Assembly: GCF_004193775.1 (NCBI RefSeq)
Contig: NC_041018.1
Coordinates: 38,480,608-38,544,607, forward strand
From: Glycine soja
Lineage: Eukaryota; Streptophyta; Magnoliopsida; Fabales; Fabaceae
Reading direction: 5' to 3'
DNA length: 64,000 bases
Shown here: positions 1-12,800 of the stretch, one piece after another
How positions within the stretch are numbered: the stretch's first letter is position 1
Layout: every line of letters begins with the position of its first letter
Position numbers and translations under genes: made by a program
Notes under the pieces: generated by a model
The model's database searches: none
Told to the model about the DNA's origin: nothing
The model's input: the letters and a program-made list of their open reading frames with translations, nothing else

Positions 1-2342
1 CCACCTGGCACTGGGAAAACAATGTTAGCTAGAGCTATTGCTGGAGAGGCTGGGGTTCCATTCTTCTCCTGCAGTGGAAGTGAATTTGAAGAGATGTATG
101 TTGGTGTTGGTGCACGAAGGGTGAGGGATCTTTTTTCTGCTGCAAGGAAGCGAGCACCTGCTATAATATTCATTGATGAGATAGATGCTATTGGAGGAAA
201 ACGAAATGCAAAGGACCAAATGTACATGAAGATGACATTAAATCAGTTACTGGTTGAGCTAGATGGATTCAAGCAAAATGAGGGCATAATTGTGATTGGC
301 GCTACTAATTTTCCACAATCATTGGATAAGGCATTGGTGAGACCTGGGCGGTTTGATCGCCATGTTATTGTTCCCAATCCGGATGTAAAAGGAAGACAGC
401 AGATTTTGGAATCACACATGTCAAAGGTATGGTTTTATCCCGTGCAAAGAATGTTATTGAACACTGATTTGAAAAGGATAAAAATAGGATTAAATCACAC
501 CAAATTACAGAAGTTTCAGCAATTTCCTTTCTATCTCAGTGTTAAGAAACTCTTATTGAGGGTATCTCTGTCCAGAAAACTACCTAACACATAATTGTCC
601 CATAACACCCCGTCTTCCCTACCTAACTTTAAAGGGGAAGTAGTATATACTTCAGGAAAAATTTCCATTGTTCATATGCAAAATGTAAAGTTATTTACTG
701 TTGTGTGTTGTTCAAACCACACGAAATACTCTTATTTATAATGAATGAGGTTTACAAAATAAGGAAACAAAATAATGGATAATAATGGAAATAATAGCAT
801 ACTAAACTGCTGTAATTAAAACATATCAATTCATATATTTCACACACAACATAGATTAACTTCCATGCTGCAGTTTACAACTTCAGTTTGACCATTTTGT
901 TTTTCCATGCCAAGTGCCTTGCTTTTCTTTAAAACTCTTCACTGTAGAAATAATTTCTTCCAAGAATTACCGACAAATAATGTATCGTGGTTATCAATGG
1001 ATTTTGGAACCCTATGAAACTAAAGTACCGAATCACTTCTTTTAGATTAACAAATATGACAGCCACACTTTGTGCAGTATATGGATGTTTTAAGGGAATG
1101 ATTGAATGAAGTGACCATATAGAAAGTTGATCAACTACTACCAACGCCACATCATAACCCTTAGATTTAAAAATCAAGTGATAAAATCCATAGATATATC
1201 CTCCCACACTTTAATTCTTGAGTTGGCATAGGCAAAGGCTCCAATAGACTACTAGCGGACATGATCATATATTTTGTCTTTGACCTAGAAAGTTCAACAA
1301 CTACTACCAACACCTCATCATAACCCTTAGATTTAAAAAGTCAACTGTCAAGTGATAAAATCCATATAGAGATATTGATAAGAGCCTTGGAGAACTACAG
1401 CACAAAAGCTAGCTGTTGTAGTTGGAGAACCCGAGGCCTTTATAAACCCCTCTAGAATCCCATACTTCCAATGTGGGACTCAAGTCCCATACCTTGCTAT
1501 TGGATCCTAACACTAACACTCAATAGTCAGAACACATTCATCATGACAAATCTTTCTTGAATCTCGACCAAAATTACAGGATTAGAAAAAGCACTTCCAC
1601 TAGGTTTGATTATACCCTACTTTAGCATAGACTGCACTTACTGTTCTATCTCAATCTTGTGGTGATGAGGGTACCGAAATGGAAGAACACTAACTGGTCC
1701 AGCCTTTGGTTGTAAGGTAATTGAGTGCACCAAATTCCTATGTGGTGGCAACCCTTCTAACTCCTTGAAAACTCCAGAAAAGGCTCTAATAATTTAGACA
1801 ACTTGCTGTCTTGATCTGCAGTTAAGTGATTGATTGCCGCATATGACTGAACTTCAGTAGCCCATAGAAATCATCTAATCTCCCTTGTAGAACTCCCTAC
1901 AATACTGTTAAAACCTACAGGTTCCCTTTAAACCACACCAGATAACAGAAATTACAGCAATTTCTTGGTTTCTCAAAGCTCAGAAACTCCTAGCTACATG
2001 GTTAGTGCTCTCATTATATTGGTGCAAAACATTGCCGTTTTATGCTTCTTTCTTTGGGCTATGATTGGCCATCCATTGGATACTTTTGTGTATGAGCTCA
2101 CGCCTATTTATTTTGAAGTTTACGTAAGATGGCATTTGTTATATCCATTAAATGTATATATATGATCTTAGAAAATTGTGTGAGCTTCTTGATCAGTGTT
2201 ACCTACTTGTTTATGCTGGATTTTTGTTGCCAATCAAGTACAGGTTCTGAAGGCTGATGATGTTGATCTAATGATCATTGCCAGAGGAACACCTGGGTTC
2301 TCTGGTGCTGACCTTGCAAACTTGATTAACATTGCTGCTATC

Positions 2343-2379
<37 letters not shown>

Positions 2380-3185
2380 CTGATTTAGAGCATGCAAAAG
2401 ACAAGATCCTGATGGGAAGTGAACGCAAGTCAGCTGTCATATCTGCGGAGTCACGGAAGTTGACTGCTTTCCACGAGGGTGGCCATGCCCTTGTGGCCAT
2501 CCATACTGATGGGGCCCTCCCTGTTCACAAGGCAACTATAGTTCCCCGTGGAATGGCTCTTGGCATGGTTACTCAATTGCCTGACCAGGACCAGACCAGC
2601 GTTTCCCGTAAACAGATGCTTGCTCGGCTTGATGTTTGCATGGGAGGTCGTGTCGCTGAAGAGCTAATTTTCGGAGAGAACGAAGTCACTTCTGGTGCAT
2701 CCTCAGATCTCAGGCAAGCAACCAGTCTGGCAAGGGAAATGGTTACCAAATATGGCATGGGCAATGAAGTTGGACTAGTCACTCACGATTACAAAGATGA
2801 TGGTAGGAGCATGAGCTCAGAGACTAGGCTTCTTATTGAGAAAGAGGTGAAGCAATTCCTGGAGAGGGCCTACAACAATGCAAAAACTATTCTGACCACT
2901 CACAACAAGGAGCTTCATGCACTTGCAAATGCCCTTCTGGAGCACGAGACACTTTCAGGAACTCAGATAAAGACATTGCTTGCCCAAGTTAGATCTCAGA
3001 TGCTGCAGCAGCAGCAGCAGCAGCCACCCCAAACAATTGAAGCTCAGAGCAGTTTACAATCCAACACGGTGCCTCCATCATCCAGCAACCCGGCATCTGC
3101 TGCTGCCGCTGCTGCTGCCGCCACAGCTGCAGCAACAGCTACTGCTGCCGCCGCCAAGGCTAACAGTGCTCCAGTGGGATCTTAG
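1..3185 (+). CDS. FTSH4: FTSH4-like mitochondrial i-AAA protease, 3' part (two exons in window)
   Basis: This is an ATP-dependent zinc metalloprotease of the FtsH family; FTSH4 proteins sit in the inner mitochondrial membrane facing the intermembrane space and degrade damaged or unassembled membrane proteins. The window opens inside the AAA domain. Exon A is 1-426 and starts with Walker A PPGTGKT; Walker B (IIFIDEIDA) lies near 163-189, and the second region of homology ends RPGRFDRH. The intron is 427-2243 (GT-AG, phase 0). Exon B is 2244-3185 and carries the zinc site HEGGH at 2472-2486 and the third-ligand region TSGASSDL near 2690-2710. The C-terminus is a Q-run followed by an Ala/Thr-rich tail. 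Assignment to FTSH4 rather than another FtsH rests on the recalled i-AAA type C-terminal half and the Q-rich end. The N-terminus, transit peptide and membrane segment lie outside the window. An ORF running on from exon A to 594 is intron read-through. Confidence 0.93.
929..1920 (-). mobile_element. Degraded Ty3/gypsy fragments inside FTSH4 intron
   Basis: Minus-strand translation gives recognisable gypsy polyprotein pieces. From about 1920 down to 1565 it reads the start of the reverse transcriptase region ([20 protein letters not shown], then [13 protein letters not shown], then [15 protein letters not shown]) with only two stop codons. From about 1380 to 929 it reads integrase core sequence ([38 protein letters not shown]) with frameshifts. 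The RT catalytic core and RNase H that should lie between them are absent. Between the two parts, around 1400-1520, is a block containing CCAATGTGGGACTCAAGTCC, which may be LTR-derived. A segment of the integrase is present twice (about 1120-1197 and 1288-1374). The element is dead. Confidence 0.82.
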
Positions 3186-4448
3186 CAGGACAAGATGCCG
3201 GAGATGGGTAGCAAACATAACTTTGTACGGCCAGATTGAAATGTGCTTATAGTATTTTTTTTTTTTCAGGTTTTTTTCACTTGGAGGAACTCAACTCATG
3301 CACCTTGGAGTCTAGTTGACATAAAAGTATATACATTTTCGTTTCTCATTGTTTGTAGGGTACAATGATAAATTAAAGAGATTATCAGTTGCCTCCAACT
3401 CAATCTGGTACTCTCACTCGATCTTTTTCAGACAATAAATTATAACAAATTACCTTGTTCAATTACCTCTATGATCTCTTTTTTCCTTATCCGTGGTACC
3501 AACTGATTCCCCTTTTCTGAAATGGCCTGTAAAGTCAATTTGCTTTGTTTTTTTATTACTTTAAACTATCAAACAAATTAAAATAAAAATTTGTTTTGCC
3601 ACTACTTTTCTTTAAATGATCTGCTTTCCTAAAGCTAAAAATCAATTATTAGTTTGAATTACACAACATGGAAATTGAAATATTTTCTAAAAGGTTATAG
3701 GTTTGAGTTGGTTTGACTTAAGTCAAAATTTTTTACGGAGTTATATATCTGATATTCAAATTGATATAATCAAATTTGTAATTTTGAATTTTGAATCAAA
3801 CTAATGGTCTAAAATCAACTCAAATTTTCTCCTTTGTTGGATTCGGATTAATCAAGTCAATTGGATCAACTTAGACATGTATTCACTCTTATAAGTTATA
3901 ACCATAGGTGATAGATACTAATCTCATGATATGATAGATCACTTGTGAATTGTGAGGCAAAAATTAATTATTATTAAATATTTAAATAACTTCATAACAT
4001 TATTATATTGATAATTATGTACAATAATATTCTTTTACTCTTAACCATTTATGAAGAAAAGTTACTCATATTTAGTTAATCACATTGATGATTACTAATC
4101 TCATGACATTATTAAATATACTTGTTAGATAAAGTTAACTTTCATTAGACATTTATTAATCAGCGTGTATAATTATGTTCACTTACTCTTCATCACTCCT
4201 AAAACAAAGTTATTCATATTTATACACGTCATTAATCATGTAGTATTGTTTTTTTAACACATATATTGGTATGTATCCTATAACTGTAGTTTTAGTCTTT
4301 TTGGAAAAAAAAATAAAAATTAATTGATGTTCTTACTTTTTAATTATATATCAAAATATTTATTTTAATTTTATCATGTAATAGATAATGTTATTTTGTA
4401 AAACTTAATAATATATTTATTAAAATTAAAGAAAAAAAACATGAATCA
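3186..4448. other. FTSH4 3' flank and AT-rich intergenic DNA
   Basis: The first few hundred bases must contain the FTSH4 3' UTR; a T-run lies at about 3254-3266 and an AATAAA-like signal near 3435. Beyond that the DNA is AT-rich, with loosely repeated phrases around 3900-4250 (variants of 'TTACTCATATTTA' and 'AATCACATTGATG'), and no coding or RNA gene was recognised. Confidence 0.6.
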
Positions 4449-6513
4449 TCTATAATATACAAACAAGGCCCAAACACCCATCGCAGTGTCCACGTGTTGT
4501 CCATTATGGCCCCCAAATTCCCGCCCAAAAACATTGCTATCAACGTGCATTAATTGTTTTGTGCATTTTCATTTTTTTTTCATTTCCATCATTTCTACCT
4601 GTCTTGTGCGTTTCCCTTACTTCTATTTCCAATTATTGTTTTTGTCATTTTGTAATTAAGTGTGGCACCATTATCGATGCATCAATTTTGTTCCTAAGAC
4701 GTTTGCATTTTTCAAATACGTTTACATTTTGAATTTGTTTCTGAACTGAGTGAACTAGAAGGGTTTTCGTGATACACTCACATTTGCATCCTCTCCATCT
4801 TCCATTTTCCTTCTAATTCCCGAGCCCTTCTACCACCACGCAATGACCTCCTTATCCATACGAAATATAATAATAGATACAACAGTTTTTAGTAGTATAA
4901 GAAATTTTATATAATAGATACAACAATTTAAGTAGTATAAAAAATTTTATATGAAAGTTTATTCAAAAGTTTGATTTCTTATCAAAGTTTTAGTATAACC
5001 TATAACATAATTATTATAAAAATTATTAAATTTATCATATATGATAATTTTGTGATTAAATAACAATATAATTTGTGTCCAATATATCCATTTATTCAAT
5101 TATAACTGAGAAGGGTAAAATTATCAAAGTTTATAAGTCATTTTTTTAATAATATGTCATCATAATATGTATATGGGATATCATATTTTGTTCAAATGTT
5201 TGCTTGGTTAATGTTATTTGCATATATGTGTCGCCCCCTGAGACATGTTGAAAGATTTCTGCATTCCCAATGCATGGACGTGCACCAACAGTTGAATGTC
5301 TTTATTTCCACCTTGAAAATCAATAGCCCTAGAAAGAAAGTCAACAAATTGGTTCAATGCTATCTAAGAGTACAATCAAAGAATCAATTTTTACAGCTTG
5401 GATGGATTCTAATAAAATGTACCATCATGGACGGGATCTTACTCAATAGGATATGCTGCCAACTCGCACAGAAATTTCCCTTTAATGTCATACCCAATAG
5501 GATATATTGTCAACCCATACGGAAATAAGCTCATATACAATGAACTTGCTTATGACAAGGACATTTTGGCCGCTTAATTTAGCAGATGTTATCACTCACT
5601 GACAGGTATTTACATCATATTTTAGTTTTTCTTAAAACAATATTCATTCCCAACAATCCATACTACTAATACTTTATGTATACATTACTAAATGCAGATG
5701 AGCATGCTTCTATTTTTAATAAGATTATGCATATGATTGCAACTCAATCAGGCGGAGTTTATTTTCTCTATGGATATGGTGGCACTGGCAAGACCTTTGT
5801 CTGGAAAACTTTATCATCTACCATACACTCTAATAGCGGCATTGTTTTAACAATGGCTTCAAGTGGGATTCTTTCGATGTTGTTACCCGGGGTAGAACAA
5901 CACATTCTAGAACAAGTGGGATTGCTTCAATACTGCTACCCAAGCATTCTACAAATATAATATACTACGTTTTTTACTTTACTGTTACCTACACTGCTTT
6001 GAACAACACCACTCTAATGCAATTTGATTATGCTGCAATCTCCTATTAACTTCATTTAATACATTTATTTCTTTATGTTGCAGCATAATAAAACCAAGAC
6101 AAATTTGTCATTACATCACTCCCACTAAAATATATTCATTTAAATTTACCCCTTATTAGGTGCATACTGTTGTATATAGTACCAATGTCGTTCTTACCAT
6201 TATTAAATCATCAATAACCTTATCCACAAATGTAATCAATTGATTCATCTCTTTTAATTGTGTAGTCTCTCTTTAATTACAACAACATCACACTAATGAG
6301 ATTCACAACAACAACATTCAACAATCTACCATACAATCATGTTAGTTAAAAATTCATACTTTATTCAATTTTACTTTTTTTCTACAAATACCTCAACATT
6401 ATCATTATACAAATAAACATCATTATTAAACTTTACACATGTATTAATAATTCTAATTTATCAATATTCAAATATTAGTATTAACCTGTGCATCGGCATG
6501 GGCATCTGTCTAG
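4449..6513 (+). mobile_element. Helitron remnant (3' end firm, 5' end tentative)
   Basis: The 3' end has the Helitron signature: a stem CCTGTGC/GCATGGG (6485-6491 and 6496-6502, with two G-T pairs and loop ATCG), eight bases further CTAG at 6510-6513, then host T at 6514. Helicase-derived coding sequence on the same strand lies inside. The proposed 5' end is TCTATAATATAC at 4449, preceded by host A at 4448, which fits insertion between A and T. That start is a guess from the consensus, because many AT-rich sites could imitate it. No Rep domain was seen, so this would be an internally deleted, non-autonomous copy. Confidence 0.62.
5372..5960 (+). pseudogene. Helitron PIF1-type helicase fragment with an intron
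   Basis: Two exons of a Helitron helicase can be read. Upstream pieces in shifting frames give SIFTAWMDSNKMYHHGRDLT (from about 5382) and then NKLIYNELAYDKDILAA, stop, FSRCYHSLTD (5524-5605). A GT-AG intron at 5606-5697 joins in phase to DEHASIFNKIMHMIATQSGG and the Walker A motif GYGGTGKTF. After LLPGV, near 5890, the reading becomes unlike the family. In-frame stops and frame changes make it a pseudogene. PIF1-like helicases of this type unwind DNA during rolling-circle Helitron transposition. Confidence 0.82.
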
Positions 6514-6811
6514 TATTTTAATAAAATTATTCTCTAATAAATACATTCTCATACTTATTTTTGTGATCTATATAAAAAAATCTTAAATATTAGGAAGGAA
6601 GATGTATTTGATTAAGTGTAAATAAAGGGGAAGGAAAATATGAGAGATTATACTACTAGTCCCGTTTGCTTCAAAGATTATGCAAAAAAATTGTCTTTAA
6701 ATTAGGGTTCGTTTTTCACCCACACATCAAATTGAGTATCGCAATTCCTTCTTGCAACCCGCGAGACGGTACGAGATCTTGTTGCTTGACTCGTGACGCT
6801 ATAATAATAAG

Positions 6812-9800
6812 ATGGCCGATTGTGGTGCTGAAAGCGAAAGGAAAGTTACGATACGAAACAATCATGGCGAAAATCTCGTCGGGATCTTACATAACGCGGC
6901 TTCAATTTCGCTTGTTATCGTCTGCCATGGCTTCCAATCTTCCAAGGTGGTAGTTGCTGCTCTTCACATCTTTCATGCCAATAGTAGTTTCCCTTAAATA
7001 ATAAACTTACTTACGATCAAAATATTTCCAAATAATAATAAGAATAAGAATAAATTTTGCACATAATTTTTCATCACTGTAAATTTAGTGAAACTGGTCG
7101 CTTAACATACATGTCAATTTGTGATTGAATGACGGTATAAAAATGCTGAAAGTATACACGTGAACTAAAGGGTCTGAATGGCTTAATTATATGTAGGAAA
7201 GGATTCCCATGGTGTACCTTGCCGCTGCTCTGGGAAAAGATGGATTTAGTTCTTTTCGCTTCGACTTTGCAGGAAACGGGTTAGTGAAGGAAAATGAACA
7301 ATAAAATAAATTATTGCATTACTAATTTATTTAATGAATATGAATATTGGGCCTTTGGCTCTCTAGTGGAACCCGGGTAAGTTTCGGTTCTTTAGACCAG
7401 CTATGGACTAATCCTCTGGCTGGAGCTTATTCTAACTTATTTGTTTGTATATGGTTCGTCTTTTCTATTTATTATTCTTTTTAATCTGTACGGTGTCGTG
7501 AAGTCTAAGAATACTTAGTGACTTAAGTTTGAAATTTTTGGCATGTTCAAATGAGTATAATCTTGGAGCTTTTTTTTATTGTAAATTAAAAAGAATTGCA
7601 ATGAATTTGGAGGATAAGGGATCCTCCTTGAATAAAATGCAGCATACTGTTATAGACTAACTCCCCTAAAAGCTTAAGCAGTTAGGTAAAGGTTTATGAA
7701 TATTAGAATGAATGTATAAAAATAACTGTTACAAACAGTTATTGCAGGACAGTTAGTATAAGCTAACTACTTTTCTTTCACTAACAGAATTATGTTAGTT
7801 AGTTGTTAGTTAGTTTGTGATTAGCTTCAAGGTCTAGAGGTTTATAAATACCTCTTTGTAACTGCATTAAAAACTAACTTTTTCAGAATCAATAAAATCA
7901 GTTTTTCCCTTTTCTGTTCTCAATGTTTTCTCTTATTCTCTCTTCTCTCAGTTCTCTAACTCTGATATGGTATCAGAGCTTGTTTCTTCGTAAAAGCTCT
8001 TCTCTTCAGTTTATCGAGCTGCACCTTCACATCCATGGCTTCCGCATCTCAAGGTTTCAGTTTGCATTCATTTTCAACAACTACAGCAGAGAAATTGGAT
8101 GATTCCAACTATCTACACTGGCGACAACACGTCGAACCAGTCATTAAATCGCATAAGCTGCAGAGGTTTGTGGTTAATCCAGTCATTCGGCCTCAATTTC
8201 TCAGAAAAGATGATCAAATCATGGATCCCGTAAATCCTGAATATGAAGCTTGGGAAGTGCAGGACCAAACGTTGCTTGTTTGGCTTCAATCGACACTCTC
8301 GAAGTTTGTCCTTTCTCGCGTGCTAGGCTCGAATCACTCCTATCAGGTATGGGAGAAGATTCAGGAGCATTTCAGCCTTCACACCAAGTCTAGGGCACGA
8401 CAATTACAGACCGCAATGTGTGCTGTCTCACTCGAAGGGAAAACAATGGATGAGTACCTTCAGAAAATCAAAGGCTACATTGACGAGCTTGCTGGCGTTG
8501 GAGTTCTAATACGGCATGAGGAGCATGTCGATGCTATTCTTGAAGGTCTACCTTCGGATTATGCGCCAGTAGTTTCTGTGATTGAAAGCAAGAAACATAT
8601 TCCATCCATTGCAGAGATTGAGGCTCTGCTTTATGGCCACAAAACTCGCCTTGTTCAGTACAATCGAGACACTCAGATGCTTACACCTCCATCCCTGAAT
8701 TACACTCAAGGTTATTTGTAGGGAAGCTCATATAAAGGGTAATGATTCTGGTGGCTCTAGAGGAGGTTATGGTAGAAGTAACGGTGGTCGTAATACTTCG
8801 TTTGATTGAGGTGGTGGAGGCAGATTTGCTAACTTCCAATGTCAAATCTGCCTCAAGTATGGTCACACTGCTAATGTGTGCCACTTTCTTTCTGATATGA
8901 ATTTTCAACCTCATAAGTCACTCACCTTTGTTGATCCAACATCCAACTACACTCCAACCAATTCCTTATTTGATTGCCTCGGGTAGGACCTCAAACACTT
9001 GGGTTAATCCTAATTCTAAACCAGTTACTCAGTCCTCCAGCCAGCCTAGTGTGATGCTTACCAATTTGACACCTCAGGGTAATTGTCAAGCTAGCTCAAC
9101 ATGGATTCCAGATTCTGGAGCTAGTTTTCATGTAACTGATGAATCGCAGCATATCAAACAGTTGTCACATTTTGATGGACCTGACCAAATCTTTATAGGA
9201 AATGGTGAAGGTTTGAGTATTTCCAACATTGGTTCTTCATCATTTTTGTCTCCTAATGACTCTCATATTACTTTCAAACTTAATAAGCTATTACATGTTC
9301 CTTCCATTTCGAAACTTTTGCTGAGTGTCAATCAGCTTGCTAAAGATAATGTTGTTTTCTTTGAATTTCACCCTCACTTATGCCTTATCAAATCACAGGG
9401 GACCAATAAAGTACTCCTTCAAGGTGCTGTGGGTGTTGATGGTCTCTATTCTTTTTATAACATCAAACTCCAGGATCACAGACCTCAGCTGTTAACAACA
9501 ACATCTTCTATTGCTAATAAAGAGTCTACTGTTACATCTAGTTCTGGTTTTTCATCTCTTAGCACTGTTAGCCATTGGCATGCTAGGTTAGGACACCCTA
9601 ATAGTCATGTACTAAAACTTGTTCTTGATCAGTGTAACATTTCATCATCTAATAAAGTGATTTCAGATTTTTGTGCCTCTTGTTGTGTGGAAAAATCTCA
9701 TAGGCTGTCTTCCCATGCTTCCACTTCAGTTTATTCTCCTTTAGAACTTGTCTTTACAGATTTATGAGGGCCTTCTCATTTAACCTCCTACTCTGGTTTC

Positions 9801-12800
9801 AAATATTATGTATCATTTATTGATTCCTTTTCATGATATACTTGGATATTTCCTATTAAAACCAAAGCTGAAACTGTGTCTGTTTTCCAAACTTTCAAGT
9901 TATCAGTTGAACTTCAACTTAACACTAAAATAAAAAGTGTTCAATCTGATTAGGGTGGTGAATATAGACCCTTCTCTGCTTTATTAGCTTCCTATGGCAT
10001 TTCGCATAGGTTAATCTGCCAACACTCATCATCAAAATGGTGTAGTTGAAAGGAAGCATAGGCATATAGTTGATCTAGGACTCACATTACTTCATCATGC
10101 AACTCTACCTCTACAGTTTTAGGATTATGCTTTTGTCACTGCCGTCTATTTGATTAATAGGTTACACACTGCATCACTCAACTTTGCTATTCCATTTGTC
10201 ACTCTTTTTAACAAAGAGCCTGATTTTCACTTTCTTAAAACATTTGGTTGTGCATGCTTTCCTCTGTTGAAACCCTATCATACTCACAAACTAGATTTCA
10301 GGTCTCAAGAGTGTGGGGGTACTCCTCTTCACATAAAGGCTACAAATGTCTGTCTTCAACTGGTAGAATTTATATTTCTAAGGATGTTTTGTTTAATGAG
10401 TTGAGGTTTCCATATTTAGATCTGTTTCCTCTTCCTCCAGTTCAACACAGAATATTACTTCCTATTTCAGCCTCAATCCTGACCTATCTCCTCCCATTTC
10501 AGCCTCTACACCTTCACTTTCCCAAATACCTTCCTCCAATTCCCTTTCAGCTCCCTCTGTTCCTCCTGGTTTCTCTACTACTGCCTTAAATCAAACCTCA
10601 TCTGAATCCACCTCCCCTCATCTTCAATCATCCAATATAGTGTCATCTAGTGAATCTATATCAACTGCACCCTCTCCCACTCATCCTCAATCATCAAATC
10701 TCATAGTGAATCTGTGTCTGCATCAACTCTAATTCCCATTAACACTCATCCTATGCAAACTAGGTCTAAATCTGGAATACACAATCATAGGCTACATCCT
10801 TCATTATTTCTTACTCATTCTGAACCTAAAAGTGTAAAGCAGGCCCTGGAAAGTTCAGAATGGTTTGCAGCTATGCAAGAGGAGTATAATGCTCTAATGA
10901 GAAACAGAACTTGGGATTTAGTTCCATTACCAGCTAGTAGACAAGCTATTGGATGCAAGTGGGTCTTTAGAATAAAAGAAAATGCTGATGGTTCAATCAA
11001 TAGGGACAAAGCTAGACTAGTTGCTAAGGGATTTCATCTAGTTCATGGCTTTGACTTTCATGAAACATTTTCTCCTGTGGTAAAACCAGTTACAATTAGA
11101 GTAGTTCTAACTCTTGCTCTCTCACAAGGCTGGGACTTATTTCAGCTTGATGTCAACAATGCATTTCTAAATGGATTACTTGAGGAGACTGTCTATATGA
11201 CTCAACCTGCAGGTTTTGAAGTTGAAGGAAAATCCTTTGTTTGTAAACTTAACAAGGCTCTCTATGGGTTAAAGCAAGCTCCAAGGCAGTGGTTTGACAG
11301 GTTAAGGTCAACACTAATACAGATTGGGTTTGTAGGAAGCAAGTGTGATCCCTCTTTGTTCATTTATACACATCAACAGCACACTGTCTACATTCTAGTT
11401 CATGTAGATGATATCATCATCACACAAAGTTCTAACTCTCTCATTCAACAGTTAACTTCAAAATTGAATACAACCTTTTCTCTCAAACAGCTAGGTCACT
11501 TAGACTATTTATTGGGGCTGGAGATTAAGCATCTCCCTAATAGGTCTATTTTGATGTCTCAAAGCAAGTATATTAGAGATCTGCTTCATAAATTCAAATG
11601 GTTGAGGCACACTCTATCTCTACTCTTATGGTTACAAACTGCAAATTGTCCAAACATGGAGCTGATCTATTTCATGATCCAACTCTCTATAGGTCAGAAG
11701 TGGGTGCCCTGCAGTATGCTACCCTTACTAGACCTGAGATTAGTTATGCTGTTAATAAGGTTTGTTAATATATGGCTAATCCATTGGATTCTCATTGGGT
11801 TGTGGTCAAAAGGATATTAAGATATCTCAAGGGTACTATATTTCATGGTTTATTCATTCAACCTGGTTCTATTTCAAAACCTATGGCACGCTATGCTTTT
11901 TGTGATGCTGATTGGGCATCAGATATTGGTGACAGACGTTCCACATCAGGAGCAGCTATCTTTCTTGGCTCAAACTTGATATCCTAGTGATCCAGGAAGC
12001 AGAAAGTCACAGCAAGGTCCAGCACTGAAGTTGAATATCGATGCTTGGCCCAAACATCTACTGAATTAACCTGGATTCGAACCCTTCTAATAGAATTACA
12101 TGTTTCTTTTCAAACTCCTATGATTTACTGTGATAATCAAAGTGCAGTGTCCATAGCTCACAATCCAGTGTTCCACAGTAGAACAAAGCATATGAAAATT
12201 GATGTCTTTTTTGTAAGAGAACAAGTTTTGGCCAAACAACTCTCAGTTGTGCATCTTCCTGCCTTAGATCAATGGGCAGATGTCTTAACCAAGCCACTTT
12301 CCTCAACAAGATTTGAAGTACTAAGGGACAAACTCAATGTGAAGCATTTTTCTGTACAAAAACCTTCCCCTTGAGTTTGTGGGGGGGTATTAGAATGAAT
12401 GTATAAAAATAACTGTTTGTAACAGTTATTGCAGGATAGTTAGGACAGTTAGTATAAGCTAACTACTTTTCTTTCACTAACAGAATTCTGTTAGTTAGTT
12501 GTTAGTTAGTTTGTGATTAGCTTCAAGGTCTAGAGGTTTATAAATACCTCCTTTGTAACTGCATTAAAAACTAACTTTTTCAGAACCAATAATATCAGTT
12601 TTTCCCTTTTTTGTTCTCAATGTTTTCTCTTATTCTCTCAGTTCTCTCAGTTCTCTAATAATGAATGGCTCAATTAGTTATTACATCTCTAGCAAACACA
12701 AACAACAGAGACAAAAAGAAATCTTCAATGGAACTGAGCTGCCCAATCTCTCAACAAATATATGTACTGGTTGATTCAAATTGCAAAGGGAGTAAAAGGA

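Larger units (their letters stand above)
7701..12660 (+). mobile_element. Ty1/copia LTR retrotransposon in hydrolase intron 2
   Basis: A 4960-bp element in the same orientation as the host gene. It has two LTRs with matching ends (TATTAG and CTAATA at the 3' copy), a primer-binding site TGGTATCAGAGC at 7968-7979 complementary to initiator tRNA-Met, a G-rich polypurine tract ending at 12387, and a 5-bp target duplication ATGAA. The order gag, protease, integrase, RT, RNase H is that of copia. It is disabled: stops follow gag at 8719, several stops lie in the integrase between 9765 and 10120, and RT and RNase H are frameshifted. The LTR ends are TA/TA rather than the usual TG/CA. Confidence 0.95.

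Noticed and set aside
427..594. Continuation of the FTSH4 ORF after position 426
   Set aside because: The next bases are a clean GT donor and the family sequence resumes at 2244; the extension is intron.
6666..6953. 95-codon ORF overlapping hydrolase exon 1
   Set aside because: It is in a different frame from the conserved hydrolase sequence and runs through the exon 1 donor.
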